A stretch of 64,000 nt of DNA from Moorella mulderi DSM 14980 (GTDB lineage Bacteria > Bacillota > DSM-521 > Neomoorellales > Neomoorellaceae): the NCBI RefSeq assembly GCF_001594015.1, contig NZ_LTBC01000001.1:186001-250000 (forward strand), given 5' to 3'. Numbering within the stretch: position 1 is the first letter of the stretch; the number at the start of each line of letters is the position of its first letter. Below are positions 53,322-61,391 of this stretch, one piece after another. Below the pieces are notes generated by a model that was not told where the DNA came from, did not search any database, and saw only the letters and a list, made by a program, of their open reading frames with translations. The position numbers and the translations under genes were made by a program.

Positions 53322-54836
53322 CTACCCACGTTCCGGCAGCAATTCATCTTCCTGCCACCAGTGGCGGCCGTCCCGGATTAAAAGCTCCTGTGCCGCCGGT
53401 GGTCCCCACTGGCCGGCGGCGTAATTGGGAAAGAGGGGCGGCCTCGCCATCCAGGCAGCGGCAATGGGGTCCACGAACTGCCAGGCCGCCTCCACCTCAT
53501 CCCAGCGGGTGAAAAGGGTGGGGTCCCCCCTCATTACGTCATAAAGCAGGCGCTCGTAGGCCTCGGGGGAATTAACGCCCACCTCACAATTCTGGCAAAA
53601 GTCCAGGCGGATGGGTACGATGTAATTATTATTCCCCGGCCGCTTGGCATTGAGCTGGACGTAGACACCCTCCAGGGGCTGGACGCGGATGACCAGGAGA
53701 TTGGGGCGTAATTCGCCGTATTCCTTAAAATACAGGATATCCGGCAGGGATTTGAACTGGAGGATAATTTCCGTCACTTTCACCGGCAGGCGCTTGCCCG
53801 TACGCAGGTAAAAGGGCACGCCGGCCCAGCGGAAGTTTTCGATGAAAAGCTTTAAAGCGACAAAAGTTTCCGTCGTGGAATCAGGAGCCACTTCCTTTTC
53901 CCGGCGGTAAGGCGGTACCGTTTGCCTATCTATCTCCCCGGCACCGTACTGGCCGCGGATGACGTTCCTGTTGACTGCCGCCGCGTCCAGGGGCCGTAAT
54001 GAGCGCAGCACCTTTACCTTTTCGTCGCGGACAGCTTCAGTGGCCAGGCTGGCCGGCGGTTCCATGGCCACCAGGGTCACCAGCTGCAGGAGGTGGTTCT
54101 GGACCATGTCCCGCAGGGCCCCGGCGCGGTCGTAATAGCCGCCCCGGTCCTCCACGCCCACCGTTTCCGCCGAAGTAATCTGGACGTGGTCGATATATTT
54201 ATTATTCCATACCGGTTCAAAAAAGGTATTGGCAAAGCGGATGACCATGATGTTCTGGATCATTTCTTTCCCCAGGTAATGGTCAATGCGGTAAATCTCT
54301 ACCTCGCTGAAAGCCGCCCGGAGCTGGCGGTTTAATTCTGCCGCCGAAGGCAGGTCATGGCCGAAGGGTTTCTCAATAACAACCCGCTGCCAGCCCCGCG
54401 CCGGTACCAGGCCTGTTTCCTTTAAGCTCCGGACCACGGGGCCAAAGTGATCCGGGGCCACGGCCAGGTAAAAAATACGGTTGCCCTGGCAGTCAGCCGC
54501 CTCCTCCAATTCCACCAGGAACCGTCCCAGGCGGGTATACCCCTCCGGGTCATAAATGTCGGTCCGGAAATAGTGCAAGCGGGTGGCAAAGGGCTCAAAA
54601 TGGGCGTCCAGGTCAGAGGCGCGGCGGGAAAAGGTCTGCAGGGACGGCAGAAGTATCTCCTGCCGGAAGCTATCCTGGGTAAAATTGCGCCGGCCCACAG
54701 CTATTACCCGCAGAGCAGGCGGCAGGAAACCATCGACAAAAAGGTTGAATAAAGCCGGGTAAAGCTTGCGCCGGGCGAGATCTCCCGTGCCGCCAAAGAT
54801 CACCAGCAAGCAGTTGTACGGCCTTTCCAGGCCCAT
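53322..54836 (-). CDS. zwf: Glucose-6-phosphate 1-dehydrogenase
   Basis: A 504-residue enzyme. The NADP-binding VIFGGTGDLARRKLYPALF and the active site RIDHYLGKEMIQNIMV are complete. It oxidises glucose-6-phosphate to 6-phosphogluconolactone, first step of the oxidative pentose phosphate path. No lactonase or 6-phosphogluconate dehydrogenase gene is adjacent. The nearest upstream gene on the same strand is a tRNA. Confidence 0.96.
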   Translation of the reverse strand: MGLERPYNCLLVIFGGTGDLARRKLYPALFNLFVDGFLPPALRVIAVGRRNFTQDSFRQEILLPSLQTFSRRASDLDAHFEPFATRLHYFRTDIYDPEGYTRLGRFLVELEEAADCQGNRIFYLAVAPDHFGPVVRSLKETGLVPARGWQRVVIEKPFGHDLPSAAELNRQLRAAFSEVEIYRIDHYLGKEMIQNIMVIRFANTFFEPVWNNKYIDHVQITSAETVGVEDRGGYYDRAGALRDMVQNHLLQLVTLVAMEPPASLATEAVRDEKVKVLRSLRPLDAAAVNRNVIRGQYGAGEIDRQTVPPYRREKEVAPDSTTETFVALKLFIENFRWAGVPFYLRTGKRLPVKVTEIILQFKSLPDILYFKEYGELRPNLLVIRVQPLEGVYVQLNAKRPGNNNYIVPIRLDFCQNCEVGVNSPEAYERLLYDVMRGDPTLFTRWDEVEAAWQFVDPIAAAWMARPPLFPNYAAGQWGPPAAQELLIRDGRHWWQEDELLPERG

Positions 54837-54953
54837 ATCCTACCCGCCTTTCTACCCATCTTCCCTCCTATTTTGCGCTCCCAGCCGGGTTTTTATAGAA
54901 AGAATCAAAAAGGGATGCGATTATACACCGCATCCCTTTTGCGTTGACATTAC

Positions 54954-55028
54954 TGGAGCGGAAAACGGGATTCGAACCCGCGACCCTCGGCTTGGGAAGC
55001 CGATGCTCTACCACTGAGCTACTTCCGC
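54954..55028 (-). tRNA. tRNA-Gly (CCC)
   Basis: A complete cloverleaf on the minus strand: acceptor GCGGAAG/TTTCCGC, D-arm AGCTCAGTGGTAGAGC, anticodon loop TTCCCAA (anticodon CCC), T-arm GGGTTCGAATCCC and encoded CCA. Confidence 0.95.
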
Positions 55029-55074
55029 ATGTGTAATTTATTTTACCCCCTTCCTTTTCTTTTGTCAAGTTTAA

Positions 55075-55464
55075 TCATATCAACCGCTTGTGCCAGGTGG
55101 ACGTGGCAGGGAGAGACGGCTGCGGGAACACGCCTGGCTGCCGGGGTGGAATGGGCTGCAGTGCTGGATGGGGAGAGGGGATCACGATGACATCCACGAG
55201 TTCCCCTTCTTCTTTAAGGGGCAGGGCCGGGCCGCCGGCCAGGGTCAGGAGTTCTCGCACCGGGGTACCCAGGGGGACAGTCAATGTTTGCGGCTGTCTA
55301 ACTGCGCCGGTGATGGTCAGGAACTTATGGGTTACGGGTTTTTTCTTTATCTCCTTCATCCCGCACCAGATAGGCGCCGTAGTTCTGCAGGTGGCCGTGT
55401 CTGCGGCGGCAACGGCGGCGGCCAGGCCGCGAACTTCAATTATACCCACGCCTTGATTGTTCAT
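55075..55464 (-). CDS. Mosaic of microcompartment-shell-like and SLBB-like segments
   Basis: A 129-residue open frame. Residues 5-23 (GVGIIEVRGLAAAVAAADT) match the start of BMC-H shell proteins. Residues 42-80 (PVTHKFLTITGAVRQPQ, GTPVRELLTLAGG) match the SLBB segment of PduS/RnfC-type electron-transfer proteins. Residues about 87-103 (GELVDVIVIPSPHPAL) again resemble the end of a shell protein, followed by a Pro-rich tail. No known protein has this order, so I think deletions have joined pieces of a microcompartment locus. Expression is possible since an ATG and frame survive, but function is doubtful. The adjacent class II aldolase is also a common microcompartment partner. Confidence 0.55.
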   Translation of the reverse strand: MNNQGVGIIEVRGLAAAVAAADTATCRTTAPIWCGMKEIKKKPVTHKFLTITGAVRQPQTLTVPLGTPVRELLTLAGGPALPLKEEGELVDVIVIPSPHPALQPIPPRQPGVFPQPSLPATSTWHKRLI

Positions 55465-55489
55465 GGTGTGCCTCCGAAATTGACTTGCA

Positions 55490-56167
55490 CTAGCCGCCGT
55501 ACCCCGTGCATCCAGGGTGACGGCCGCTGACGCCGAGCTTTTCCCGAATCTGCAGCAGCTTCTCTACTTCCTCACAGGGCAGTACACGTTCCCCGCCCAG
55601 CTGCCGGGCCACCAGGCTGATCTTAGCAAAGTGCTCAATGGATTCCATCTTGTAAAAGGCGTTGTAGACATCCGTCCCCAAGGTAAGGGCGCCGTGGTTT
55701 TCCAGCAGGACGGCGTCGTATTTATCCAGGTACTCCCTGACCGCCAGGGGTATTTCTTCGGTAGATGGGGTGCCGTATCTGGCAAGAGGGACAGCCCCCA
55801 GGGTGATGATGATTTCCGGCAGTACCGGCTTGTCCAGGGGGATACCGGCCACGGCAAAGGCGGTGGCCACAGGCGGGTGGGCGTGGACTACCGCCCGCAC
55901 ATCCGGCCGGTGCCTGTAAACATCCAGGTGCATTTTTATTTCCGAAGAAGGTTTGAGGTTGCCGGCGATTTTTCGCCCTTCCAGATCCACCTTGATGATC
56001 ATGTCGGGAGTCATAAAGCCCTTGCTTACTCCGGTAGGGGTGGTTAAAACCTCATTTTCCCCGATGCGGACGCTGATATTACCGTCATTGGAGGCGACAA
56101 ATCCTTTGGCGTAAATACGCCGGCCTACTTCACAAATATCCTGCCTGATTTGATATTCGGAAGCCAC
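55490..56167 (-). CDS. Class II aldolase, L-fuculose-phosphate aldolase type
   Basis: About 225 residues. Zinc ligands are seen in VVHAHPPVATAF and LLENHGALTLG, and SNDGNISVRIG and PTGVSKGFM bind substrate phosphate in relatives. It would cleave fuculose-1-phosphate or rhamnulose-1-phosphate into DHAP and lactaldehyde. The C-terminal GRHPGCTGYGG is unusual and resembles tails of aldolases from microcompartment operons. GTG 56167 follows AAAGGAG. Next to a DeoR regulator and the mosaic shell gene, it looks like the surviving part of a deoxy-sugar locus (inference). Confidence 0.88.
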   Translation of the reverse strand: MASEYQIRQDICEVGRRIYAKGFVASNDGNISVRIGENEVLTTPTGVSKGFMTPDMIIKVDLEGRKIAGNLKPSSEIKMHLDVYRHRPDVRAVVHAHPPVATAFAVAGIPLDKPVLPEIIITLGAVPLARYGTPSTEEIPLAVREYLDKYDAVLLENHGALTLGTDVYNAFYKMESIEHFAKISLVARQLGGERVLPCEEVEKLLQIREKLGVSGRHPGCTGYGG

Positions 56168-56376
56168 TATGAATTCTCCTTTCTTACCGGCCGCCTCTGC
56201 ATTCAAGGCAGAGGTGCTGCCGGATAAAAAACTCGAGTTAACACATTTTTATACCACCGAAATAAAAATCTAATTTTAAGTTTGTATACTGTTCTGAAGT
56301 ATCGAGAACGCCTGTTGCTCTGACCTTCCCTTTTCCCCGCCTCCCAGGCGGAGGGGGTAATCCCTTGAGATATTCT

Positions 56377-57180
56377 TTAACCACCAGCTCCCGCCTCCAT
56401 TTCTGCTTTCAACCCTTCCCCTACGACGATCACTTTTATGCCTGTAGAGCGGATTCTTTCTATTTCTCCCTCCGGCGTACCGCTGTCGGTTATAAGAGTA
56501 TGCACAACCGTCACCGGCGCCACCGTAGCCAGGGTGGCGGTGCCAAATTTATCGTGATCAGCCAGGAGAATGATCTCCTTGGCCCCGCGCACCATTTCTG
56601 CTTTCACCCTGGCCTGCACCTCGGTGGATTCGGTGATGCCTTCCTCCAGGGTAACCCCATTGCAGGAGATAAAAGCCTTTTTAATGTTGTAGCTCGCCAG
56701 GGCGTTTTCCACCAGCGGACCCACGAAGGAAAGGGTACGGGGATGCAAGGTGCCACCGGTGCAGATGACCGTAACGTCAGGATTGCCCGCCAGGGCCATG
56801 ACGACCTTCAAGGCATGGGTAATTACCACCAGGTCCTTTTTATCTTTAAGAAAATGAACAAACTGCAGAGCGGTGGTGCTGGCGTCAACGGCGATAACGT
56901 CACCGGGCTGGACCAGTTCAGCCGCCCTCCTGCCTATCAGCTGCTTTTCGTAGCGATTGCGCATATTGCGGATGTGGAAGGCGGTTTCTTCCTGGTTAGA
57001 GGCTATTTTTACGGCGCCGCCGTGGGTACGCTTCAAATAGCCTTCGCTTTCCAGGCGTTCCAAATCGCGGCGGATGGTTTCTTCCGTGACTTGAAAAATA
57101 CTGCTGAGTTCGGTAACTTTGACGATACCCTGGTCATCTAAATGCCTGATAATTTCTCGCCGCCGGTCTTCAGCCCGCAA
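56377..57180 (-). CDS. DeoR-family transcriptional regulator
   Basis: About 267 residues. N-terminal DeoR helix-turn-helix (RREIIRHLDDQGIVKVTELS, EETIRRDLERLESEGYLKRTHGGAV) and C-terminal sugar-phosphate sensor domain (VIAVDASTTALQFV, FISCNGVTLEEGITE, DHDKFGTA). It probably represses the aldolase operon until a sugar phosphate binds. I choose TTG 57180 after GGGAGGG; the open frame starts nine codons earlier. Confidence 0.87.
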   Translation of the reverse strand: MRAEDRRREIIRHLDDQGIVKVTELSSIFQVTEETIRRDLERLESEGYLKRTHGGAVKIASNQEETAFHIRNMRNRYEKQLIGRRAAELVQPGDVIAVDASTTALQFVHFLKDKKDLVVITHALKVVMALAGNPDVTVICTGGTLHPRTLSFVGPLVENALASYNIKKAFISCNGVTLEEGITESTEVQARVKAEMVRGAKEIILLADHDKFGTATLATVAPVTVVHTLITDSGTPEGEIERIRSTGIKVIVVGEGLKAEMEAGAGG

Positions 57181-57223
57181 GCCCTCAACCCTCCCTTCCG
57201 GAAACAAACATCTTTATCTTTGT

Positions 57224-57399
57224 TTTGCTTAATTAATTCGCCATATACCCGGAAATTCCTTCTGGTTACACATATTTTTTTGTTTAAAATTTGGGTTTAC
57301 AAATTTGTACCCTGTGTTTTCCCAAAAAATAATCCTGCCGCCATACTTGCTTCTCAATGCTAAGGTGAAAATCATGGCTATTAGCAATAATTAAGCAAA
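57224..57399. promoter_or_regulatory. Distant 12-base inverted repeat upstream of the DeoR gene
   Basis: TTTGCTTAATTA (57224-57235) and its exact complement TAATTAAGCAAA (57388-57399) flank the intergenic region. DeoR-family proteins often use separated AT-rich sites and DNA looping. No gene is seen between. Confidence 0.4.
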
Positions 57400-57409
57400 T
57401 GTTTCCCTC

Positions 57410-57438
57410 TTGACAGGGATGAAATAAGCATGTAATAT
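57410..57438 (+). promoter_or_regulatory. Promoter of the tRNA cluster
   Basis: TTGACA (57410-57415), 17-base spacer, TAATAT (57433-57438), ending 10 bases before tRNA-Lys. Confidence 0.8.
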
Positions 57439-57448
57439 ACTGACCTGT

Positions 57449-57524
57449 GGGCCATTAGCTCAGGCGGTAGAGCACCTGACTTTTAATCAGGGTGTCGGTG
57501 GTTCGAATCCACCATGGCTCACCA
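57449..57524 (+). tRNA. tRNA-Lys (TTT)
   Basis: Cloverleaf with acceptor GGGCCAT/ATGGCTC (one G-U pair), anticodon stem CCTGA/TCAGG around CTTTTAA (anticodon TTT), GGTTCGAATCC T-arm and encoded CCA. Confidence 0.95.
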
Positions 57525-57531
57525 GACATAT

Positions 57532-57606
57532 GGCCCGTTGGTCAAGAGGTTAAGACACGAGCCTTTCACGCTCGTAACGGGGGTTCGATTCCCCCACGGG
57601 TCACCA
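57532..57606 (+). tRNA. tRNA-Glu (TTC)
   Basis: Acceptor GGCCCGT/ACGGGTC, anticodon stem CGAGC/GCTCG around CTTTCAC (anticodon TTC), T-arm GGGTTCGATTCCC and encoded CCA. Confidence 0.95.
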
Positions 57607-57611
57607 AACCA

Positions 57612-57688
57612 GGAGCCGTAGTGTAGCGGTCTAACATGCCGGCCTGTCACGCCGGAGATCGCGGGTTCAATTCCCGTCGGCTCCGCCA
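57612..57688 (+). tRNA. tRNA-Asp (GTC)
   Basis: Acceptor GGAGCCG/CGGCTCC, anticodon stem CCGGC/GCCGG around CTGTCAC (anticodon GTC), T-arm GGGTTCAATTCCC, discriminator G and encoded CCA. Last of the three-tRNA unit. Confidence 0.95.
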
Positions 57689-57697
57689 GGAAAGATA

Positions 57698-57722
57698 AAA
57701 GCCCCGGACAGGGGCTTTTTTG
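57698..57722 (+). terminator. Terminator of the tRNA cluster
   Basis: AAGCCCC/GGGGCTT hairpin around GGACA followed by TTTTTT, ten bases past tRNA-Asp. Confidence 0.92.
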
Positions 57723-57843
57723 ATACGTATAGCATGGTATAATAAATATAGAGGTATAAGCAGTTTTTAGGGTATGATGAGACTGTAATAATTTTCGAGA
57801 ATGTACCGGCGGGGTTTGCAGGCAATGCGGGAAGGTGTTTTCT

Positions 57844-58104
57844 ATGGTACAAATTAGCTGGTTCTATGGCATCAAGATTTCAATGTTTTATGACGAACAT
57901 TTACCACCTCATTTCCACGTAGAATACGGAGAATACCATGCAATTGTTGATATTCAAAAGGCGGTAATTATTAAAGGCCAGCTTCCAAAAAAACAGGCAA
58001 GTTTGGTTATAGCATGGACTTTATTGCACCAGGATGAATTAATGGATAACTGGCATAATGCTTATCATAAGAAAGAGCTGTTTAAAATTGATCCCCTCAG
58101 ATAG
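57844..58104 (+). CDS. DUF4160-family protein
   Basis: About 86 residues. DUF4160 pattern: ISWFYGIKISMFYDEHLPPHFHVEYGEY, then GQLPKKQASLVIAWTLLHQDELMDNW. Family members occur next to DUF2442 proteins, often among toxin-antitoxin genes, but no activity is established to my knowledge. ATG 57844 after GGAAGGTG is preferred to the upstream in-frame GTG. AT-richer than flanking genes, suggesting acquisition. Confidence 0.82.
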   Translation: MVQISWFYGIKISMFYDEHLPPHFHVEYGEYHAIVDIQKAVIIKGQLPKKQASLVIAWTLLHQDELMDNWHNAYHKKELFKIDPLR

Positions 58105-58118
58105 GAGCGTTGATAAAC

Positions 58119-58403
58119 ATGATTCCACCGGCATTAATACAGGTATATGCTGATAAAGAAAGGGATTACGCCATTATCTGCCAGTTCGTTGACGGCAAAG
58201 TGACCCGCTACGATATGAAAAATCTCTTATATGGGGTTTTTGAACCCCTGAAAAACAAAGATGTGTTTAAAAACACTTTAACGATCCTGGATAATACGGC
58301 TGCATGGGATTTAGCAGGAAAAAGGGATGAAACAAACTGCCTGACCATTGATCCCTGGACATTATATAATGCCGAAGATATAACCGGCGATATGATTCAT
58401 TAG
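58119..58403 (+). CDS. DUF2442-family protein
   Basis: About 95 residues in the DUF2442 pattern (GKVTRYDMKNLLYGVFEPLKNK, FKNTLTILDNTAAWDL, TIDPWTLYN). It follows the DUF4160 gene by 14 bases, the usual pairing. ATG 58119 or TTG 58110 may be the start; AGGAG at 58102-58106 lies between good spacings for either. Function unknown; possibly a toxin-antitoxin-like unit (inference). Confidence 0.82.
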   Translation: MIPPALIQVYADKERDYAIICQFVDGKVTRYDMKNLLYGVFEPLKNKDVFKNTLTILDNTAAWDLAGKRDETNCLTIDPWTLYNAEDITGDMIH

Positions 58404-58430
58404 ACCCACCTGGATGTCCCCGGTGGGTCT
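58402..58430. terminator. Hairpin between the DUF2442 and GntR genes
   Basis: AGACCCACC (58402-58410) pairs with GGTGGGTCT (58422-58430). No T run on either side, so a bidirectional stem of uncertain strength between convergent genes. Confidence 0.5.
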
Positions 58431-58473
58431 AATGCATATTATCCCGCTAAAGAAGGTCCGGGCGGCAGTTCTC

Positions 58474-59175
58474 CTATTCCTTTTGCAATTCTCGCTCGAC
58501 AAAACGCAGGTGCTCGCAGATGGCCCTCCGGGCGGCGCGGGGGTTGTGGGCTTTGAGGGCCTCGTAAATACGTTTATGCTGCTCAAAGAGCAGTTCCTGG
58601 TTGCCAGGGGTGGTATAGAGGCGCTGGCGGCTGGTACGCAGGGCCTGGCGCATGGTGTCGGAAACCGTATGCATGAGCCTGGCCAGGACGGAATTGCGGG
58701 CCGCTTCGGCTATGGCCAGGTGAAAACGCAGGTCGGCTTCTTCCCCCAGGGTGCCCTTCTGCAGGTCGCGCTCCATTTCCTTTAAAATCCCGGCCATTTT
58801 TTCTAAATCTTGCGGCCCGGCGCGGCGGGCCGCGAGATACGCAGCCTCGCCTTCCAGGGCCTGGCGCGCCTCCAGAAGTTCCATGGCTACCTGGCGGTCC
58901 AGAAGCAGGGCCATTGCCAGGGGTTCTACAATGGCCCCGTGACGGATATTCTGGACAAAGGTGCCCTCCCCCGGCCGGATGTCGATAACCCCCATGGCCG
59001 CCAGGGCGCTCAGGGCTTCCCGCACGGAGGCGCGGCTTACACCCAGGCGTTCGGACAGTTCCCGCTCCGGAGGCAGGCGGTCCCCGGGTTTCAGGTTGCC
59101 CTCACCAATAAGGTCCTTGATCTGCCGGACAATTTCTTCATATATTTTTTTAGGGCGGATAGGCCTCAGGTCCAC
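58474..59175 (-). CDS. GntR/FadR-family regulator of lactate utilisation
   Basis: About 233 residues: GntR winged helix (KIYEEIVRQIKDLIGEG, RLPPERELSERLGVSRASVREALSAL) and a C-terminal FCD ligand domain (EARQALEGEAAYLAARR, DLRFHLAIAEAARN) as in LldR, LutR and PdhR. It most likely represses the lut operon until lactate or a related acid binds; it is the last gene of that operon. GTG 59175 is chosen after GAGG; earlier in-frame starts exist. The perfect inverted repeat at 63373-63401 is a good candidate operator. Confidence 0.9.
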   Translation of the reverse strand: MDLRPIRPKKIYEEIVRQIKDLIGEGNLKPGDRLPPERELSERLGVSRASVREALSALAAMGVIDIRPGEGTFVQNIRHGAIVEPLAMALLLDRQVAMELLEARQALEGEAAYLAARRAGPQDLEKMAGILKEMERDLQKGTLGEEADLRFHLAIAEAARNSVLARLMHTVSDTMRQALRTSRQRLYTTPGNQELLFEQHKRIYEALKAHNPRAARRAICEHLRFVERELQKE

Positions 59176-59225
59176 CTTTGTCCTCACCCCTAAAGCAATG
59201 TCACTACAGCCCTGTTTACGGTTTT

Positions 59226-61391
59226 TCAATCTTCAATCGCAAGTATCTCGGCCGTATGCTTAACCTGTACAGCACTTCCCATCTGGTCCAGACCGCCGCG
59301 GAGCTGGAGGACGCAGCCCGGGCAGTCCACCGCCACCAATTCCGCCCCGCTCGCCGCAATATTTTTTAGCTTGCGCTCCAGGATAGGCCTGCTGATTTCC
59401 GGGTACTTGATGCTGTAGGAGCCGCCAAAGCCGCAGCAGCGGTCGCTTTCCTGCATCTCAACCAGTTCTAACCCCGGCTGGCCGTTTAACACCTCCCGCG
59501 CCACCCGGTCCAGGCCCAGGTGCCGCTTGAAGTGGCAGGAATCGTGGTAGGTAACTTTAAGGGCCCGCCCGCTTTCTTTAAGCGGCTGGCCGGAAGATCC
59601 CTGGCGATCCCGTGTCAGTTCATGGACGAGTTCGGTAAAGTCCTTGACCTTTGCCGCTACAATCCGCGCCCGCGCTTCCCAAGCCGGGTCTCCGGTCAGG
59701 AGCTCGGGAAAGTCCTTCTTCAGGGCCACGGCGCAGGTGGGGCAGGCGGTAACGATAACCCCGGCACCGGTGCCTTCCAGGGCGGCAATATTTTGTTTAG
59801 CCAGTTTAACCGCCGTCTCCCGGTCGCCGGCGTATGCTGCCGGCGCGCCGCAGCAGGCCTGTTCCTGGGGGAAGACTACCTGCACCCCTTCCCGCCCCAG
59901 CACCTTATAAACGGCCTCGCCGATCTCCGGGTAGACAAAGTCAATGACGCAGCCGCTGTAAAAAGCAGCCCGCAGGCGGGGCCGGCTCAAGGGACGTTCC
60001 AGGTCCTTCACCCGGTCCCGCAGGGGCGCCCGGGCAATGGCCGGGAGGCTGCGCCCTTCCGTGAGACTGCTGAAGAAGATGGGCAGGTGCCGGATGAGGG
60101 GCCGGCCATGGGTCACCGGGCCCTGGAGACGGGCAGCGGCCCGCAGCAGGGTGTGCATGAGCTTAGGCCTGGCCACCACCCCGTGGAGGGCGATGCGGTA
60201 GCCGCTGGAGAGGCCCTGTTTCGTGACGACCCGCTCCCGCAGCTTCAAGACCAGGTCGGGGATGTTGATCTTCGCCGGGCAGACCTCGGCGCAACGCCGG
60301 CAGCCGATACAAAGGCTCTGGGGCTCGGCAGCGTCTTCCAGGGAGTTAAAGAAAGCCGTCAGAATGCTGCCAATGCCGCCGTTGTAAATATAGCCGTAGA
60401 CCTGGCCGCTGACCAGCTGAAAGACGGGGCAGACGTTGGTGCAGGAAGCACAACGGATGCACTGCAGGGCTTCCTTGAAGACCGGATCGGCGGCCATCCG
60501 GGTACGGCCGTTGTCCAGGAGAACGACGTGCAGCTCTTTAATCCCCTCGCTATCATCCCGCCAGGCCGGGACCGGGCCGGTAATCATGGTCACATAGCTG
60601 GTAATGGGCTGGGCCGTGCCGCTGCGGGGCAGGGCCTCAAGGATGGGAACGATATCTTTGAGCTCCGGCACCAGCTTCTCGTAGCCGACAATGGCCACGT
60701 GGACCGGCGGTACAGTCGTAGCCAGGCGGGCGTTGCCCTCATTGGTGCAGATGACAATGGTCCCCGTTTCAGCCACAGCAATGTTGGCGCCGCTGATGCC
60801 CATGCCGGCGGTAAGAAACTTTTTCCTCAGCTCCCGGCGGGCGATGCGGACCAGGTTTTTAATATCCGGTTCCACCGGTTGACCAAGGTAACGGCTGAAG
60901 ACCCGGGCCACCTCTTCCTTGGGTAGGTGAATGGCCGGCATAACCATGTGGGAAGGCCTTTCTCCCGGCATGAGCTGCAGTATCCACTCGGCCAGGTCGG
61001 TCTCATGGGGGTTGATGCCCCGCTCCTGGAGGAATTCGTTCAGGTGGATCTCTTCCGAAGCAAAGGACTTGGACTTGACGATATCGGTTACGCCATGTTC
61101 TTTAGCTACCTGGTAGATATATTCCCTAGCGGCCGCTGCGTCGTGAGCACGGAATACCTTGCCGCCACGGGCCTCCACCGCCCGGGTGAACCGTTCTGCC
61201 AGTTCCTCGTAACGTCCGGCGGCATCGGCCTTGATAGCGGCAATCCTCTGCCTTAAGGATTCAAAATCCCGGCCGGCATAGACCTGTTCCCGGGAAACGA
61301 TGTAAGAGTCGGCAAAACGCCCCAGCGCCCCGCGCAGGCTGGCATTATTCAATGCCCGGTGAATACGTTGCTTGAATTCTTTACCGGCCAT
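59226..61391 (-). CDS. Fused LutB-LutA-type lactate oxidation iron-sulfur protein
   Basis: About 721 residues. Residues 60-310 form a LUD domain with LutB features (DIVKSKSFASEEIHLNEFL, AETGTIVICTNEGNARL). Two ferredoxin-like [4Fe-4S] sites follow (CIRCASCTNVCP near 311, CIGCRRCAEVCP further on), then two CCG domains (CCGAPAAYAG, DRCCGFGGSYS) as in LutA or GlpC/GlcF. In Bacillus LutA and LutB are separate proteins. It should take electrons from lactate or glycolate oxidation. ATG 61391 follows GGAGGTGA and overlaps the end of lutC. Confidence 0.92.
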   Translation of the reverse strand: MAGKEFKQRIHRALNNASLRGALGRFADSYIVSREQVYAGRDFESLRQRIAAIKADAAGRYEELAERFTRAVEARGGKVFRAHDAAAAREYIYQVAKEHGVTDIVKSKSFASEEIHLNEFLQERGINPHETDLAEWILQLMPGERPSHMVMPAIHLPKEEVARVFSRYLGQPVEPDIKNLVRIARRELRKKFLTAGMGISGANIAVAETGTIVICTNEGNARLATTVPPVHVAIVGYEKLVPELKDIVPILEALPRSGTAQPITSYVTMITGPVPAWRDDSEGIKELHVVLLDNGRTRMAADPVFKEALQCIRCASCTNVCPVFQLVSGQVYGYIYNGGIGSILTAFFNSLEDAAEPQSLCIGCRRCAEVCPAKINIPDLVLKLRERVVTKQGLSSGYRIALHGVVARPKLMHTLLRAAARLQGPVTHGRPLIRHLPIFFSSLTEGRSLPAIARAPLRDRVKDLERPLSRPRLRAAFYSGCVIDFVYPEIGEAVYKVLGREGVQVVFPQEQACCGAPAAYAGDRETAVKLAKQNIAALEGTGAGVIVTACPTCAVALKKDFPELLTGDPAWEARARIVAAKVKDFTELVHELTRDRQGSSGQPLKESGRALKVTYHDSCHFKRHLGLDRVAREVLNGQPGLELVEMQESDRCCGFGGSYSIKYPEISRPILERKLKNIAASGAELVAVDCPGCVLQLRGGLDQMGSAVQVKHTAEILAIED

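Noticed and set aside
57449-57688. Prophage or integrative element inserted at the tRNA cluster
   Set aside because: All three tRNAs are complete and no integrase or duplicated tRNA end is seen; only the DUF4160/DUF2442 pair follows.
59520-60926. A 468-codon open frame opposite the fused LutB-LutA gene
   Set aside because: No recognisable domain, low-complexity Gly/Ala/Gln composition; a shadow of the GC-rich coding strand. The same applies to long antisense frames at 43565-44461, 62321-63187, 37304-37948 and 4018-4746.
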